Source: Gammaproteobacteria bacterium
Lineage (GTDB): Bacteria > Pseudomonadota > Gammaproteobacteria > QNFE01
Assembly (NCBI GenBank): GCA_003645455.1
Contig: QNFE01000011.1
Span: 1 to 45,273, forward strand
DNA: 45,273 nt
Direction: 5' to 3'
Made by a program: the position numbers and the translations under genes. Positions 1-8,990 of this stretch are shown piece after piece. Each line of letters opens with the position of its first letter. Positions within the stretch are counted from its first letter, which is position 1. The notes under the pieces are model-generated. The model was not told the DNA's origin and searched no databases. It worked only from the letters and a program-made list of their open reading frames with translations.

Positions 1-262
1 GCGAATGTATATGCGTGAAATGGGAGTTGTTGATCTCTTAACTCGCGAAGGTGAGATAGAAATAGCCAAAAGAATTGAAGAGGGTTTAAGAATTACCACC
101 GATGCCCTCTCATCCTACCCTGTGGCTGCAAAACTTGTGATAGATTTTTATCACAGGGTAACAAATCAAGAGGCAAAACTTACCAACCTTATCAAAAGTT
201 TTGTTGATTTAGAAGCGCAAGAGTTTGAAAAAAAACAAGAGGCGATGATAGAGAAAAAATAG
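1..262 (+). pseudogene. rpoD: rpoD 5' part (sigma-70 region 1.2), cut by window start, truncated
   Basis: The frame is open from the left edge and reads RMYMREMGVVDLLTREGEIE followed by IAKRIEEG, the near-invariant region 1.2 of the housekeeping sigma factor RpoD, then the start of the non-conserved region ([18 protein letters not shown]) before a TAG stop at 260-262. In the family this segment is followed by more than 300 residues holding regions 2 and 3 (core binding, -10 recognition). None of that is present. The next conserved sigma sequence, region 4.2, starts 9 bp later in another frame. The true start lies outside the window. I read this as the front piece of a broken rpoD copy. A functional rpoD must exist elsewhere, unless the assembly is wrong here. 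Confidence 0.8.
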
Positions 263-270
263 TAATCAAT

Positions 271-417
271 ATGAGATTTAAAGGTCACACCTTGGAACAA
301 GTTGGCAGGCAATTAGAGGTAACTCGCGAAAGAATTCGTCAAATTGAGGGTAAAGCTATCCGAAAACTTCGTCATCCAACTCGTGCCGGTAACCTTAAAA
401 TGTATGCGACAAGTTAA
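271..417 (+). pseudogene. rpoD: rpoD 3' part (sigma-70 region 4.2 remnant)
   Basis: This 48-codon frame starts with ATG and carries [20 protein letters not shown] followed by [15 protein letters not shown], the helix-turn-helix of sigma-70 region 4.2 that reads the -35 box, and ends at TAA 415-417. It is the natural C-terminus of RpoD. The linker before it is also shortened: family members have about seven residues (GIDMNTD type) between MRF and HTLE, and here there are two. It is in a different frame from the region 1.2 piece upstream, so even readthrough of the first stop would not join them. On its own it would be a free sigma 4.2 domain. I saw no convincing ribosome site, so a remnant is more likely than a small regulator. 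Confidence 0.75.
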
Positions 418-422
418 TAATA

Positions 423-492
423 GAGACCTTTGCATAATTCAAGCACTATTTTCTGTCCTCTCTAAACAGCAATTGAGTTATGCAAAGGTCTC
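423..492. repeat. 70-bp palindromic mobile element (MITE-like), family A copy 1
   Basis: The arms are GAGACCTTTGCATAA at 423-437 and its exact reverse complement at 478-492, flanked on both sides by TAATA (418-422 and 493-497), a likely 5-bp target duplication. It carries no coding capacity. The copy at 28488-28557 has the same length and differs at about 6 of 70 positions. The ends resemble those of IS5-type elements, which is family knowledge and not proof. It lies between the converging rpoD remnant and eptA-like gene, where the hairpin could end transcription from both sides. Confidence 0.8.
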
Positions 493-533
493 TAATAGTA
501 TTTTTTGGCGATTAGGTTAAATAACATTTGTAT

Positions 534-2126
534 TCATTTTATAGGTTTTAGTATGTCTAATTTTGGCTGGTATATTTTGGTTTGCATCTCATAGGCTCCG
601 ATTATGGTATGAAAAATATTTTGATGTGAGTGGGATTTTTTTTGCACTATTGATTTTATATTTTTTTTGTTTTTAAATTTGGTGGATAACCAGATCATAA
701 ATGGTATTTTGGTTTGGTAATCAGGGGCTATGGAGTAAGGGGTGCCGTGAAGATATAAACCATATTCCCCCAGAGATTCGCCATGATCTGAGGCATAGAT
801 TAACATTGATGGGATGTTATTTAAGTCTTTGAGTTTATTTATTGTTTTGTTGATAAAATAATCGGTATAAAAAATTGTATTATCATAGGCATTTATAAGC
901 TCTTCATTACTGCATTTACTTAATTCTACTGATTTGCAAACCGGAATGTATTTTTCAAATTCTGGTGGATATTGAGTATTATAGGACGGTCCGTGAGAGC
1001 CTTTGGTATGCAAAACTACAAATATTTTTTGTTTTTTTGATGATAAAATTCTATTTTTTAAACCTGTTAATAATACTTCATCATAATCACAGCCTGATTG
1101 TTTTTGTTGCTTGCATTGTTTTTCTAAGGTGTTATTCCTCTGGTATGTCTGCACTTTTAATTCAGGTTCTCCCCAGTTTTTGGTTCGCCATATGGTATCT
1201 GCTCCTTGTCTTTGCAGATAACTTGGTAGGTTTTCATATAAAGTTGTAAGAGATGAATCGTTGTTGTGGGATAACATACAGGCAATTGATTTGGTAGTAT
1301 AGGTAGAACAGGAGGTAGAATTTTTTAAAACTGTTATATTTGTTTTGGATAGTTTTGGATTAGTCTGTCTTTTATAACCATACAAAGAAAAATTATGTGC
1401 TCGTGCTGTCTCGCCGATAATCAAAACAACTAACATTTTTTCATCATCGGCAAATTTACCATCTGGCAATAAAGTCTGTTGTTTTGATTTTGATAGATAA
1501 TTTGCTCCATTGGCAATTGAATTTACGATATATGACCATGGCATCATTTTACCACCGAGTATTTTTGAGTTTTTATCAAACCATAACCAAGTATTAGCAA
1601 ATAAATATATCCACCCTAAACTTATGACGATTATAATCAAACCATAAAATGAGAGTTTTAATCTTTTGGTGTTTTGAATTTTTATTTTTAAAATTAGCAG
1701 AGACGGAATTATACCAAAAATTAAAATATAACTTAGAATTTTAAAATGAAAAAGATCTGTCGCCTCTGCCATGTCCGTATTAAAAACATTCCCCATCATC
1801 GTTTTGTCTAATATTATCTGGTAGGTATCAACAAAATATAAAGCAATGGAAGACAAAATCGCCGATATTATGCAAAAAGGTTTGATAAGATATGAGGATA
1901 TATTAAATAAAATTATTAGTATTATGGAGGTAAACATAAACATCACAACCAACATGGTTAAAAATGTTTGCACTCCATTGATGGAAAAAATATCAAGATT
2001 ATCAACAGCAAAAGAATATAACGGAATATGATATATCAACATATTCGCCAAAGTAATTATAATGACAAATTTTGCAGAGCTTATGTTCCATGTTAAATTA
2101 GTAAAATATTTTATGATTTTTTGCAT
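534..2126 (-). CDS. eptA: EptA-like phosphoethanolamine transferase
   Basis: Members of this sulfatase-fold family move phosphoethanolamine from phosphatidylethanolamine onto lipid A or other envelope sugars on the periplasmic face. The 530 residues start with about five membrane segments (roughly 20-35, 52-75, 82-102, 130-150, 160-180). The periplasmic domain follows, with metal/catalytic motifs IGETARAHNFSLYGY (Glu239), SCSTYTTKS (probable nucleophile Thr275), HTKGSHGP (about 375-382), SDHGESLGEYG (Asp449, His450) and LHGTPYS (His462). Length is normal for the family. The ATG overlaps the stop of the PAP2 gene upstream (TAATG), implying coupled translation. A lipid A target is inferred from lptF, lptG and the PAP2 gene next door. 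Other acceptors (core sugar, as for CptA/EptB) are possible. Confidence 0.88.
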   Translation of the reverse strand: MQKIIKYFTNLTWNISSAKFVIIITLANMLIYHIPLYSFAVDNLDIFSINGVQTFLTMLVVMFMFTSIILIILFNISSYLIKPFCIISAILSSIALYFVDTYQIILDKTMMGNVFNTDMAEATDLFHFKILSYILIFGIIPSLLILKIKIQNTKRLKLSFYGLIIIVISLGWIYLFANTWLWFDKNSKILGGKMMPWSYIVNSIANGANYLSKSKQQTLLPDGKFADDEKMLVVLIIGETARAHNFSLYGYKRQTNPKLSKTNITVLKNSTSCSTYTTKSIACMLSHNNDSSLTTLYENLPSYLQRQGADTIWRTKNWGEPELKVQTYQRNNTLEKQCKQQKQSGCDYDEVLLTGLKNRILSSKKQKIFVVLHTKGSHGPSYNTQYPPEFEKYIPVCKSVELSKCSNEELINAYDNTIFYTDYFINKTINKLKDLNNIPSMLIYASDHGESLGEYGLYLHGTPYSIAPDYQTKIPFMIWLSTKFKNKKNIKSIVQKKSHSHQNIFHTIIGAYEMQTKIYQPKLDILKPIK

Positions 2127-3012
2127 TATTTTTTTATTTGTTGATAAAAATTATTTAAAATAAGATAACAAGATACCATTGTTCCCATAACCATTGCTGA
2201 ATAAATTATCAACAAACCATCGTCCGTAGGGGTTATAAGATCTCTTAAATAAATGCTTAACAATAAAAGAATTATAGCAAAAAATAACTTACCGGAGGAT
2301 TTATCATTTTCTAACCAGCCCCACCATTTTTTATAATGAAGAACAAGATAAGCACCACTTATGCCACCGACAAAGCCAAATACCGCACCCAATAAAATAT
2401 CCAAAGGCCAGTGAGCTCCCACAGCAATCCTGGACGAGGATAAAAATACAGCTATTATAAAAGCGATTAAAATTGATATTTTATATTTTTTGCATATGTG
2501 TTTGTGTTGAGTAAGAGTTGGGGGGGGGGGGTAAAAATTATTGTTATGGCAGTTATGGCGGCAAAAATTGTAATCGCATGTCCTGATGGCAAACTGGTAT
2601 CGGTTGTAATAGCATAACCTATAATATTAAATGAGTCATTATCCAAAACCGCAGCAGGGCGAGGGATAGCAAATAAAATTTTACCTGTAATTGACAAAAT
2701 TGAGGCCAGAGGAATTGTCGCAACAATTGCAGCCCAAGCTTGGGTTCGCCATATAATTAAAAATGATAATAACAACAACAAAACTGCCCCATCGCCTAGA
2801 TGAGTTAAATTAGCCCAAAAATCAATAGATAAAATTGCAAAAAAATCATTTAATTGCAAAAACCAACCCTCTTGCATTGCCACATAAGAATTCTCCCAAC
2901 CATTAAAAGAAATAGCCACAAAAAAGAATAACAAAACAATTAAAATAGGAACGAACATCAAAACCAATAGTTGTTTTTTGCTCCAAATATGATTTTTATT
3001 TTCAACATTCAT
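2126..3012 (-). CDS. PAP2-family phosphatase, out of frame at a poly-C tract (possible phase-variable LpxE-like enzyme)
   Basis: The first part (3012 down to 2467, 181 codons) has several membrane segments and the acid-phosphatase motifs KILFAIPRP (Lys111-Pro119) and LPSGHA (142-145). It then reads into a run of C, changes frame and stops. The third motif, SSSRIAVGAHWPLD, lies in another frame that is open from the tract to the stop at 2126. Adding one C (13) or removing two (10) would join them into a roughly 295-residue protein with all three PAP2 motifs. These enzymes remove phosphate from lipid A, undecaprenyl pyrophosphate or phosphatidylglycerophosphate. Placement 3 bp after lptG and overlapping eptA suggests a lipid A substrate, as in the LpxE-EptA pair of Helicobacter pylori. 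A sequencing error in the homopolymer is the main alternative. Confidence 0.8.
2520..2531 (-). repeat. Poly-C tract of 12 inside the PAP2 gene
   Basis: The plus strand has twelve consecutive G (twelve C in the coding direction), the longest G/C run I noticed in this AT-rich window. It sits within codons that read ACC CCC CCC CCC CAA. The frame before the tract and the frame carrying the final PAP2 motif match only if the tract is 10 or 13 long. Such runs change length by slipped-strand mispairing, so this is a candidate on/off switch. Confidence 0.85.
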
Positions 3013-3015
3013 AAT

Positions 3016-4074
3016 CTAACTATTAAAAACATATTTTTTATTGCCGATGAAGGCGGCGGTGGCAAATAGCATTATTGGAATAACGACACTTATCAATGGC
3101 ATTATGCCATATAACAAACCCAAATTACTAATAAGATAGGATAACATTGAGTAGGAGATTCCTATAATTGAGCCTATGACTATCCTTATCCCGGCATTGG
3201 ATGCTCTTTGCATTCCAAAGATAAAGGGTAGGGCTAAGGCTTGCATGATAAAAAGAGCAAGAGGGCTGAATATTTTTTGCCATAAGGCAAGTTGATAAGG
3301 TTCATATTTTAATTTATTTGTTTTAAGATAATTTATATAAGTTAATAATTTGCCAATTGATAGGCTATCGGCTTTTAATATTAAAACCTCAAAGATATTT
3401 GTTTTCAATAGATCGCTCATTTTTAATGTTTTTTTAAATTCTTTTTTAATTGCTTGTTGTTGATAGGTAAGAATTTTAACATCTTGTAAAACCCATTCAT
3501 TTTTACTGATTTCATAGGCTGTTTTTGCCGTGTATTCGCGGCTTATTTGTTGGTTATTTTTCTCATAAATTTTAATATCCTTAATTGATTTATCAGGGTT
3601 TACCTTACCAATTTTTATTATTAAATTTTTATTTTTAAGCCATAAACCTTCTTTTATCTGAGTCAGTTGCCTGGGGTTTTTTATCTGCATAGCTTTTTGT
3701 TCGGATAGAGGAATTATAAACTCTCCCATGCTCAATAAAGCTGCCATCAATACTAATCCTACCGCAAAAACATTAAGGCTAATTTGAGCGATTGAATAAC
3801 CTGATGCTCGCAGCACGGATAATTCATTATTAGAGGCAAGGGAGCCTAATGAGGTAAGGGTGCCGATTAAAACTGCCATAGGAGCGATATCTGCCATTCT
3901 TTTGGGGGTTGTGTAGAGGATAAACAGCAAAACATCAGCCCAACCATAATCTGGTTTTAGTTTATCAGATTCACTTATGAGTGTCATCAAAGCAAACAAA
4001 AAAGATAGAATTACCAGCACAAATAATATGTTGATAGATATTGTTTTGAATAAATAACGATTAACTATGTTCAC
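3016..4074 (-). CDS. lptG: LPS export permease LptG
   Basis: LptG is one of two inner-membrane permease subunits of the LptB2FGC transporter, which extracts lipopolysaccharide and feeds it to the periplasmic bridge. The protein (352 residues) has the YjgP/YjgQ layout: N-terminal membrane segments with the LptG-typical opening IVNRYLFKTI, a periplasmic beta-rich middle from about 130 to 255, and more membrane segments at the end. The start is GTG at 4072-4074, which overlaps the TAG stop of lptF by one base. Its own stop is 3 bp before the PAP2 start. Order and spacing with lptF are standard for the family, so identity is firm. Confidence 0.93.
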   Translation of the reverse strand: MNIVNRYLFKTISINILFVLVILSFLFALMTLISESDKLKPDYGWADVLLFILYTTPKRMADIAPMAVLIGTLTSLGSLASNNELSVLRASGYSIAQISLNVFAVGLVLMAALLSMGEFIIPLSEQKAMQIKNPRQLTQIKEGLWLKNKNLIIKIGKVNPDKSIKDIKIYEKNNQQISREYTAKTAYEISKNEWVLQDVKILTYQQQAIKKEFKKTLKMSDLLKTNIFEVLILKADSLSIGKLLTYINYLKTNKLKYEPYQLALWQKIFSPLALFIMQALALPFIFGMQRASNAGIRIVIGSIIGISYSMLSYLISNLGLLYGIMPLISVVIPIMLFATAAFIGNKKYVFNS

Positions 4075-5186
4075 TATTTTTTACCTGCCTCCACCTTGTT
4101 CTTTTTTGTGTTTATGGCTTTACCATATTGTTTTTTTATTAACATATAAACTACCAACAAAGCCAAAAGATGAGTCCACCACATTCCTATATATCCTGGA
4201 ATTGTGCCGTCCATAATCCATCTTTTAGAAAAAATCAAAATATTTGAATATCCTATATAGGTTACCAATGCAACCATAAGTCTACCAAATTTGCCTGCTC
4301 GAGGGTTGCTATATGATAAAGGCACAGCAAGCGCTACGAGCAAAATTGTCGCAAGTGGCATTGAGATTCTCCATTGCAGCTCGCCGATATGTCGCGGATT
4401 AACTGATTTGAATAAATCCATAGTCGGGATAGATGCAAGAGTTGTTTTTTCTGTTGTTTTTTCTGTGCCAAATTTTGTGCCGTGTTCGGCAAATTCGGTA
4501 ATAGTTATCCTATCATTTTGTTTGTTAATTATATTGCCATTTTTAAAAATAAAATAATTTTCATCATATTTTTTTATATTTTCAATTGTGGCAGTTTTAG
4601 CATTTTCAATTGTTGTTATATTTTTATTATCGTTAAATAAAAAAATATTTTCTTGATGAGTTTTGTCAGCACTTAGTTTCTGGGTAAACATAACTGCTTT
4701 ATTGTTGTTTGCCATATTAAATTTACCAGATTCAATTTGATAAATTTGGGATTGGCGTTTCATTTTATTTTGCATTTCTAAGTCCACAGCAGCGGCGATA
4801 GGTGAGATATAGAGGGTAAATAAAAACATCACCGAGGCTATCACAGTAGCAAAAATAAGAGAGATTTTTAATGTTTGTAATGGAGTCCACCCACAAGCTG
4901 CCATAACTGCCATCTCTGAATCTTTATATAGTCTACCAAGCCCTATGATGACCCCAAGATATAAACCAAGCGGCAGTAAAGTCACACTAAACCTGACAAT
5001 TTGAGCGATAAACATCGGCAATAATGCATCCAAAGGCAATAACCCCTCCATTATATCCTCTAAGATTAAAATTAAGATATTTGCGAGGAATATCATCAAA
5101 AGGATGAGGGTTGTGCCAAGCCACGCACCCATTATCTCTTTGAAAATATAGCGCTCTAAAATGTTTAGTTTTAATATTTTTATCAT
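4074..5186 (-). CDS. lptF: LPS export permease LptF
   Basis: LptF pairs with LptG in the LPS exporter. The start LNILERYIFKEIMGAW followed by three membrane segments is typical, with a periplasmic jellyroll-like middle (about 140-260) and a membrane C-terminus containing the conserved ELQWRISMPLATILLVALAV segment and SNPRAGKFGRL loop. Length (370 residues) fits the family. The ATG at 5186 gives a short extra MIKILK before LNILERYIF. It lies 6 bp after trkH, and the stop overlaps the GTG start of lptG. In many relatives lptF is divergent from pepA, whereas here it is downstream of the potassium genes. Confidence 0.93.
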   Translation of the reverse strand: MIKILKLNILERYIFKEIMGAWLGTTLILLMIFLANILILILEDIMEGLLPLDALLPMFIAQIVRFSVTLLPLGLYLGVIIGLGRLYKDSEMAVMAACGWTPLQTLKISLIFATVIASVMFLFTLYISPIAAAVDLEMQNKMKRQSQIYQIESGKFNMANNNKAVMFTQKLSADKTHQENIFLFNDNKNITTIENAKTATIENIKKYDENYFIFKNGNIINKQNDRITITEFAEHGTKFGTEKTTEKTTLASIPTMDLFKSVNPRHIGELQWRISMPLATILLVALAVPLSYSNPRAGKFGRLMVALVTYIGYSNILIFSKRWIMDGTIPGYIGMWWTHLLALLVVYMLIKKQYGKAINTKKNKVEAGKK

Positions 5187-5192
5187 AATTGC

Positions 5193-6638
5193 CTATCCTC
5201 GCCAAAAAGCTGGGGTTAGCAAGATTAAAATTGTAAATATTTCTAATCTACCAAGCATCATGGACATTGTACTTATCCATTTCGCAAAATCAGTCAGTCC
5301 TCTGAAATTATTAGCAACCTCGCCGAGCCCTGGACCCAAATTATTAATAGTGGCAGCCACGGCGGCAAAAGAGCTTACTTGATCTAATCCTGTGGCTGAA
5401 AACATTAACATCAATAGGACAAAAACGGCAACATAGGTCGCAAAAAATCCCCAAACGGCATCCATAACTTTGTTACCAACAGCTCGTCCGCCTAATTTTA
5501 CATAAATCTTTGCATTGGGATGAATTAGTCTTTGCAACTCGCGTCTGCCTTGTTTGATAAGAAGCAAAACTCGGATAACTTTTAAACCGCCACCAGTAGA
5601 ACCCGCACAGCCGCCGACAAAACTTGCAAAGATTAAAAGAATCGGCAAAAATCCTGGCCAAATTGCATAGTTATGGGTTGTAAAACCTGCGGTTGTGCCA
5701 ATCGATACTGCTTGAAAAATTGCCGCAGTCAAACTCTCGCTGGCATCAAATTTGCCATTAAAAAATAAATATAAAAAACAAATCAAAGCTACAATAAATA
5801 AAATTACAAAAAATGCTTTAAATTCACTGTCATTAAAATAAAGTTTAAAATTAAGTTTATGCCAGACGGTAAAATGCAAGGCAAAATTCATCCCAGATAA
5901 TAACATAAAAAAAACAGCTATCATTTCTATTAATGAGCTATCATAAAAACCTATGCTTTGGTTGTGGGTTGAAAAACCGCCGATTGATATTGTTGAAAAA
6001 CTATGAGAGATGGCATCAAAAACACTCATCCCCGCAAACCAATATGCAAGCGCACAAGTTATCGTTAGCAACATATAGATATACCACAAAGCTTTGGCAG
6101 TCTCGGTAATTCGGGGGGTAAGTTTATTATCTTTAATTGGCCCTGGGGTTTCAGCTTTATATAGTTGCATTCCACCAATTCCGAGCATCGGTAACACTGC
6201 CACCGCCAGCACGATAATTCCCATTCCACCGAGCCATTGCAGTTGTTGGCGATAGTATAAAATTGATTTGGGCAGAATATCTATATTAGAGATAATCGTA
6301 GCACCTGTTGTTGTAAGCCCTGAGGTGGACTCAAAAACAGCATCAACAAAAGACAAGCTAATCCAGTTATGAAAATAAAAAGGAATAGCACCAAAGAGGC
6401 TTAAGACGCTCCAAAATAGAACAACAATTAAAAACCCATCACGAATGCGAAGCTCACGATGATGAGATAAAAATGGTAGGTATAAAATCAATCCTGTAAA
6501 AAAAGTCAATAAAAAACTTTCAATAAAAACTATTGTCGGCTCGGCATACCAAAGAGCCACCGCGACAGGCACTAACATTGAAAAACTAAATAATGATAGA
6601 AGTAATCCTAATATTTTGATGATGAGTTTATATTGCAT
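5193..6638 (-). CDS. trkH: Trk potassium uptake channel subunit TrkH
   Basis: TrkH is the membrane channel of the TrkAH potassium system. The 481 residues contain four pore loops with the selectivity glycines visible in TTGATIISN, SIGGFSTHN, TAGFTTHNY and NNLGPGLG, each next to membrane helices as expected for the SKT superfamily. Length matches E. coli TrkH (483). It starts 3 bp after the restriction-modification gene that separates it from trkA, its regulatory partner. The tight spacing suggests all three are on one transcript. Identity is secure. Confidence 0.95.
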   Translation of the reverse strand: MQYKLIIKILGLLLSLFSFSMLVPVAVALWYAEPTIVFIESFLLTFFTGLILYLPFLSHHRELRIRDGFLIVVLFWSVLSLFGAIPFYFHNWISLSFVDAVFESTSGLTTTGATIISNIDILPKSILYYRQQLQWLGGMGIIVLAVAVLPMLGIGGMQLYKAETPGPIKDNKLTPRITETAKALWYIYMLLTITCALAYWFAGMSVFDAISHSFSTISIGGFSTHNQSIGFYDSSLIEMIAVFFMLLSGMNFALHFTVWHKLNFKLYFNDSEFKAFFVILFIVALICFLYLFFNGKFDASESLTAAIFQAVSIGTTAGFTTHNYAIWPGFLPILLIFASFVGGCAGSTGGGLKVIRVLLLIKQGRRELQRLIHPNAKIYVKLGGRAVGNKVMDAVWGFFATYVAVFVLLMLMFSATGLDQVSSFAAVAATINNLGPGLGEVANNFRGLTDFAKWISTMSMMLGRLEIFTILILLTPAFWRG

Positions 6639-6641
6639 TTT

Positions 6642-8984
6642 TTATAAATTCGTTGAATAAGCAAGAGATTTTATATAGTTTTTCATAAATTGCCAATCTG
6701 GTTTGCCGTTTTTATCTATTGGCAATAAGATCGTTTCAGATTCTAATCTTTTTAATCTAACCTGTCTCCCGTAGTTGTATCTAATTGAAATTTGTTGCAA
6801 TAGGGTAGCGACAAAAATATGGATATATTTATTGTCGTGTTTTAAAAATTTTAGATTCATTGTTAGTGTGTGCACATTATCATCACTATAGTATTTGTAT
6901 CCGTGATAAAAAACATTTGACAGCATATCTATTGTAATTTTGTTTGAAAATATTTTTTTGTTATCTTTAAATGTTTCATGATCAATTAAAGCTGATATGC
7001 CATTATTTAGCGAAGATGAGGTTATAAGTGGCACTTGTCCTTTTGTTCTGGTATTTTTATTTAACCTCTCGCCCTTTTCTATTTTAAAAATTCCATCTTT
7101 GCCGCTTAAATTAAAATATTTGAATTCTTGATTTATGAGTTGTGTTTTATTTTTAATTTTTGATTCTATTTTGATTGTGTCGATTTTTTTTAATAAGAAT
7201 AAATTACCAATATAATTGAATAAGAAATTTTTAAAATCTTGTTTTTTTGTTTTTAGATAGTTAATTTTTATATATCTCTCTGCTATCCATTCGTCTTTAT
7301 GGCTTACTATGTGTTTTATGCTATGCCCTACATATTCATCTTTGTTTTTATAATTGGTTAAATATTTTTTACTAATTATGTCCCAGTTATTGTTGCTATC
7401 TGATCTTCCTAGGTGTTTTGTTTTAGTGAAACCGTCATCGTTCCAGATTGCAAAGTATGTTTTATAGTTATTTTGGTGTTTTTCATGGGCTTTTAAGACG
7501 ATAATGCAGGTTGAAACCGCAACTTTTGAATTGTAAAATAATTCAGATGGCATCGAAAATACTGCATCTAATGTATGATTTTTTAATATTTTTTCTTTAA
7601 AACTTAATATCAATCCATTGTTTGCTATCAAGCAACTCGTTGGAATGATTGCCACCAAATAGCTCCCTTTTTGCAAAAAATTGGCATTGTTTAAAATAAA
7701 TTGAAACTCTTCTGTGTCAGTTGATTTTACTTTATAAGGTGGATTTAAAAAACCAACATTAGGTTTGTATTTTTTTATTTGCTCTATTATTTTTTCATCA
7801 AAACAACTACCTTTTATTAAATTTGAGCGACCATCACCGTGAATATACATATTAGAGCAGGTCAGAGAAAAAATGCTATGTTGCAACTCAACCCCTATGA
7901 TTTGTTGTGATTTAATCTCAAGTTCTTTTTGTTTGTCGCCTGCGGCATCTATTATCATTTTTTTCATCGCCGAGATTAAAAACCCACCAGTGCCGGTGCA
8001 AGTATCAAGCACTATGCTGTCTTTATTTATATTGGCAATTTCACAAAATAAATCTGTTATGTGTGGTGGAGTTAAAACTATTCCTAAGCCCTTATCATTA
8101 TTGGCATATCTTAAAAATTCAATATAAAACTGCCCTAAAGTATCAAAATATTTATAGGTTTTGATGAAGTTATTTATTTTTTCATCCACCTCGACGATAA
8201 CATCTCTTAGTTTATTTTCTTGTTTGGCTAGAATCGTATGAGTTTTGATAAAGTTATAACTTGTCACAATATCTTTTATATGTTCGTTTTGTCCTGCAAT
8301 CAATTTATTTTTAATTGTGTTAATAAGATTTTCTGATAACTCCTGTGGACTTTGATATTTATAAGAATTATAAAAAGCCTTATCATGTAAAGCAATCAAA
8401 GTGCCACTTATCAACAAACTGCGGTCAGATTCTGGTACTTTTAAGGTATGCAAGTTATCATTTAGGGTTTTTGAGTATTTTAATAGTTGTTGAAAATCTT
8501 GGTTAAATTTTCTCTCATCCGTCTCATAACCATTTAAATAATCTGCTAGATTTAAAAAAATATCATCTTTAAAGATTGGGTGATATTTATCTGTGCCTTT
8601 TAATTGTAAAAAATGTGAGATTTTTAAATTATTTTTGCTCTGTCCACTTATGGCAATTGACAAAACATCATATTCTTTTGCCAAAAAAGATGAATAAAGC
8701 AAAACCCCATCAACGGCATAATCTTTATGTTTGTTTTGGTACTCTGATTTATGGAATTTTATATCTGCTTTGCATTCAACAACAATTATAAAATCTGGAT
8801 TGTTTTTGTATTGAATAATAAATTCAGGATAACCTTTGCCGATGCCACTTTTTGATGAATTTTTTAGTAGTTTATCAATTTTTGGACTGGCTGATTTTTG
8901 TTTCTCTATGATGATATTTTTATAATCCTCATCATTGCGAACAAAGTCTCTTAAAATATTTTCTGTCAATCTCTCGTTTGCCAT
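6642..8984 (-). CDS. Single-chain restriction-modification enzyme (nuclease + N6-adenine methylase + specificity domain, type IIG-like)
   Basis: Three parts are visible in 780 residues. Residues about 50-75 (GYPEF, then NPDFIIVVECKAD: Asp64, Glu70, Lys72) form a PD-(D/E)xK nuclease signature. Residues about 285-540 are an HsdM-like N6-adenine methylase, with SAM-binding VLDTCTGTGGF (Asp328) and catalytic NPPY (415-418). From about 600 to the end is a HsdS-like target recognition region (GERLNKNTRTKGQVPLITSS; RQVRLKRLESETILLPI). This is the layout of type IIG enzymes, which cut and methylate with one polypeptide. It sits 6 bp after trkA and 3 bp before trkH, in the same direction. I see no good ribosome site before its ATG, so translation may depend on trkA. 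All catalytic motifs look intact; the recognition site cannot be read from sequence. Confidence 0.85.
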   Translation of the reverse strand: MANERLTENILRDFVRNDEDYKNIIIEKQKSASPKIDKLLKNSSKSGIGKGYPEFIIQYKNNPDFIIVVECKADIKFHKSEYQNKHKDYAVDGVLLYSSFLAKEYDVLSIAISGQSKNNLKISHFLQLKGTDKYHPIFKDDIFLNLADYLNGYETDERKFNQDFQQLLKYSKTLNDNLHTLKVPESDRSLLISGTLIALHDKAFYNSYKYQSPQELSENLINTIKNKLIAGQNEHIKDIVTSYNFIKTHTILAKQENKLRDVIVEVDEKINNFIKTYKYFDTLGQFYIEFLRYANNDKGLGIVLTPPHITDLFCEIANINKDSIVLDTCTGTGGFLISAMKKMIIDAAGDKQKELEIKSQQIIGVELQHSIFSLTCSNMYIHGDGRSNLIKGSCFDEKIIEQIKKYKPNVGFLNPPYKVKSTDTEEFQFILNNANFLQKGSYLVAIIPTSCLIANNGLILSFKEKILKNHTLDAVFSMPSELFYNSKVAVSTCIIVLKAHEKHQNNYKTYFAIWNDDGFTKTKHLGRSDSNNNWDIISKKYLTNYKNKDEYVGHSIKHIVSHKDEWIAERYIKINYLKTKKQDFKNFLFNYIGNLFLLKKIDTIKIESKIKNKTQLINQEFKYFNLSGKDGIFKIEKGERLNKNTRTKGQVPLITSSSLNNGISALIDHETFKDNKKIFSNKITIDMLSNVFYHGYKYYSDDNVHTLTMNLKFLKHDNKYIHIFVATLLQQISIRYNYGRQVRLKRLESETILLPIDKNGKPDWQFMKNYIKSLAYSTNL

Positions 8985-8990
8985 AATTTT

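Noticed and set aside
5473-5661. Cys/Arg-rich short minus-strand frame inside trkH
   Set aside because: It is an alternative frame of the conserved TrkH pore region, without independent evidence.
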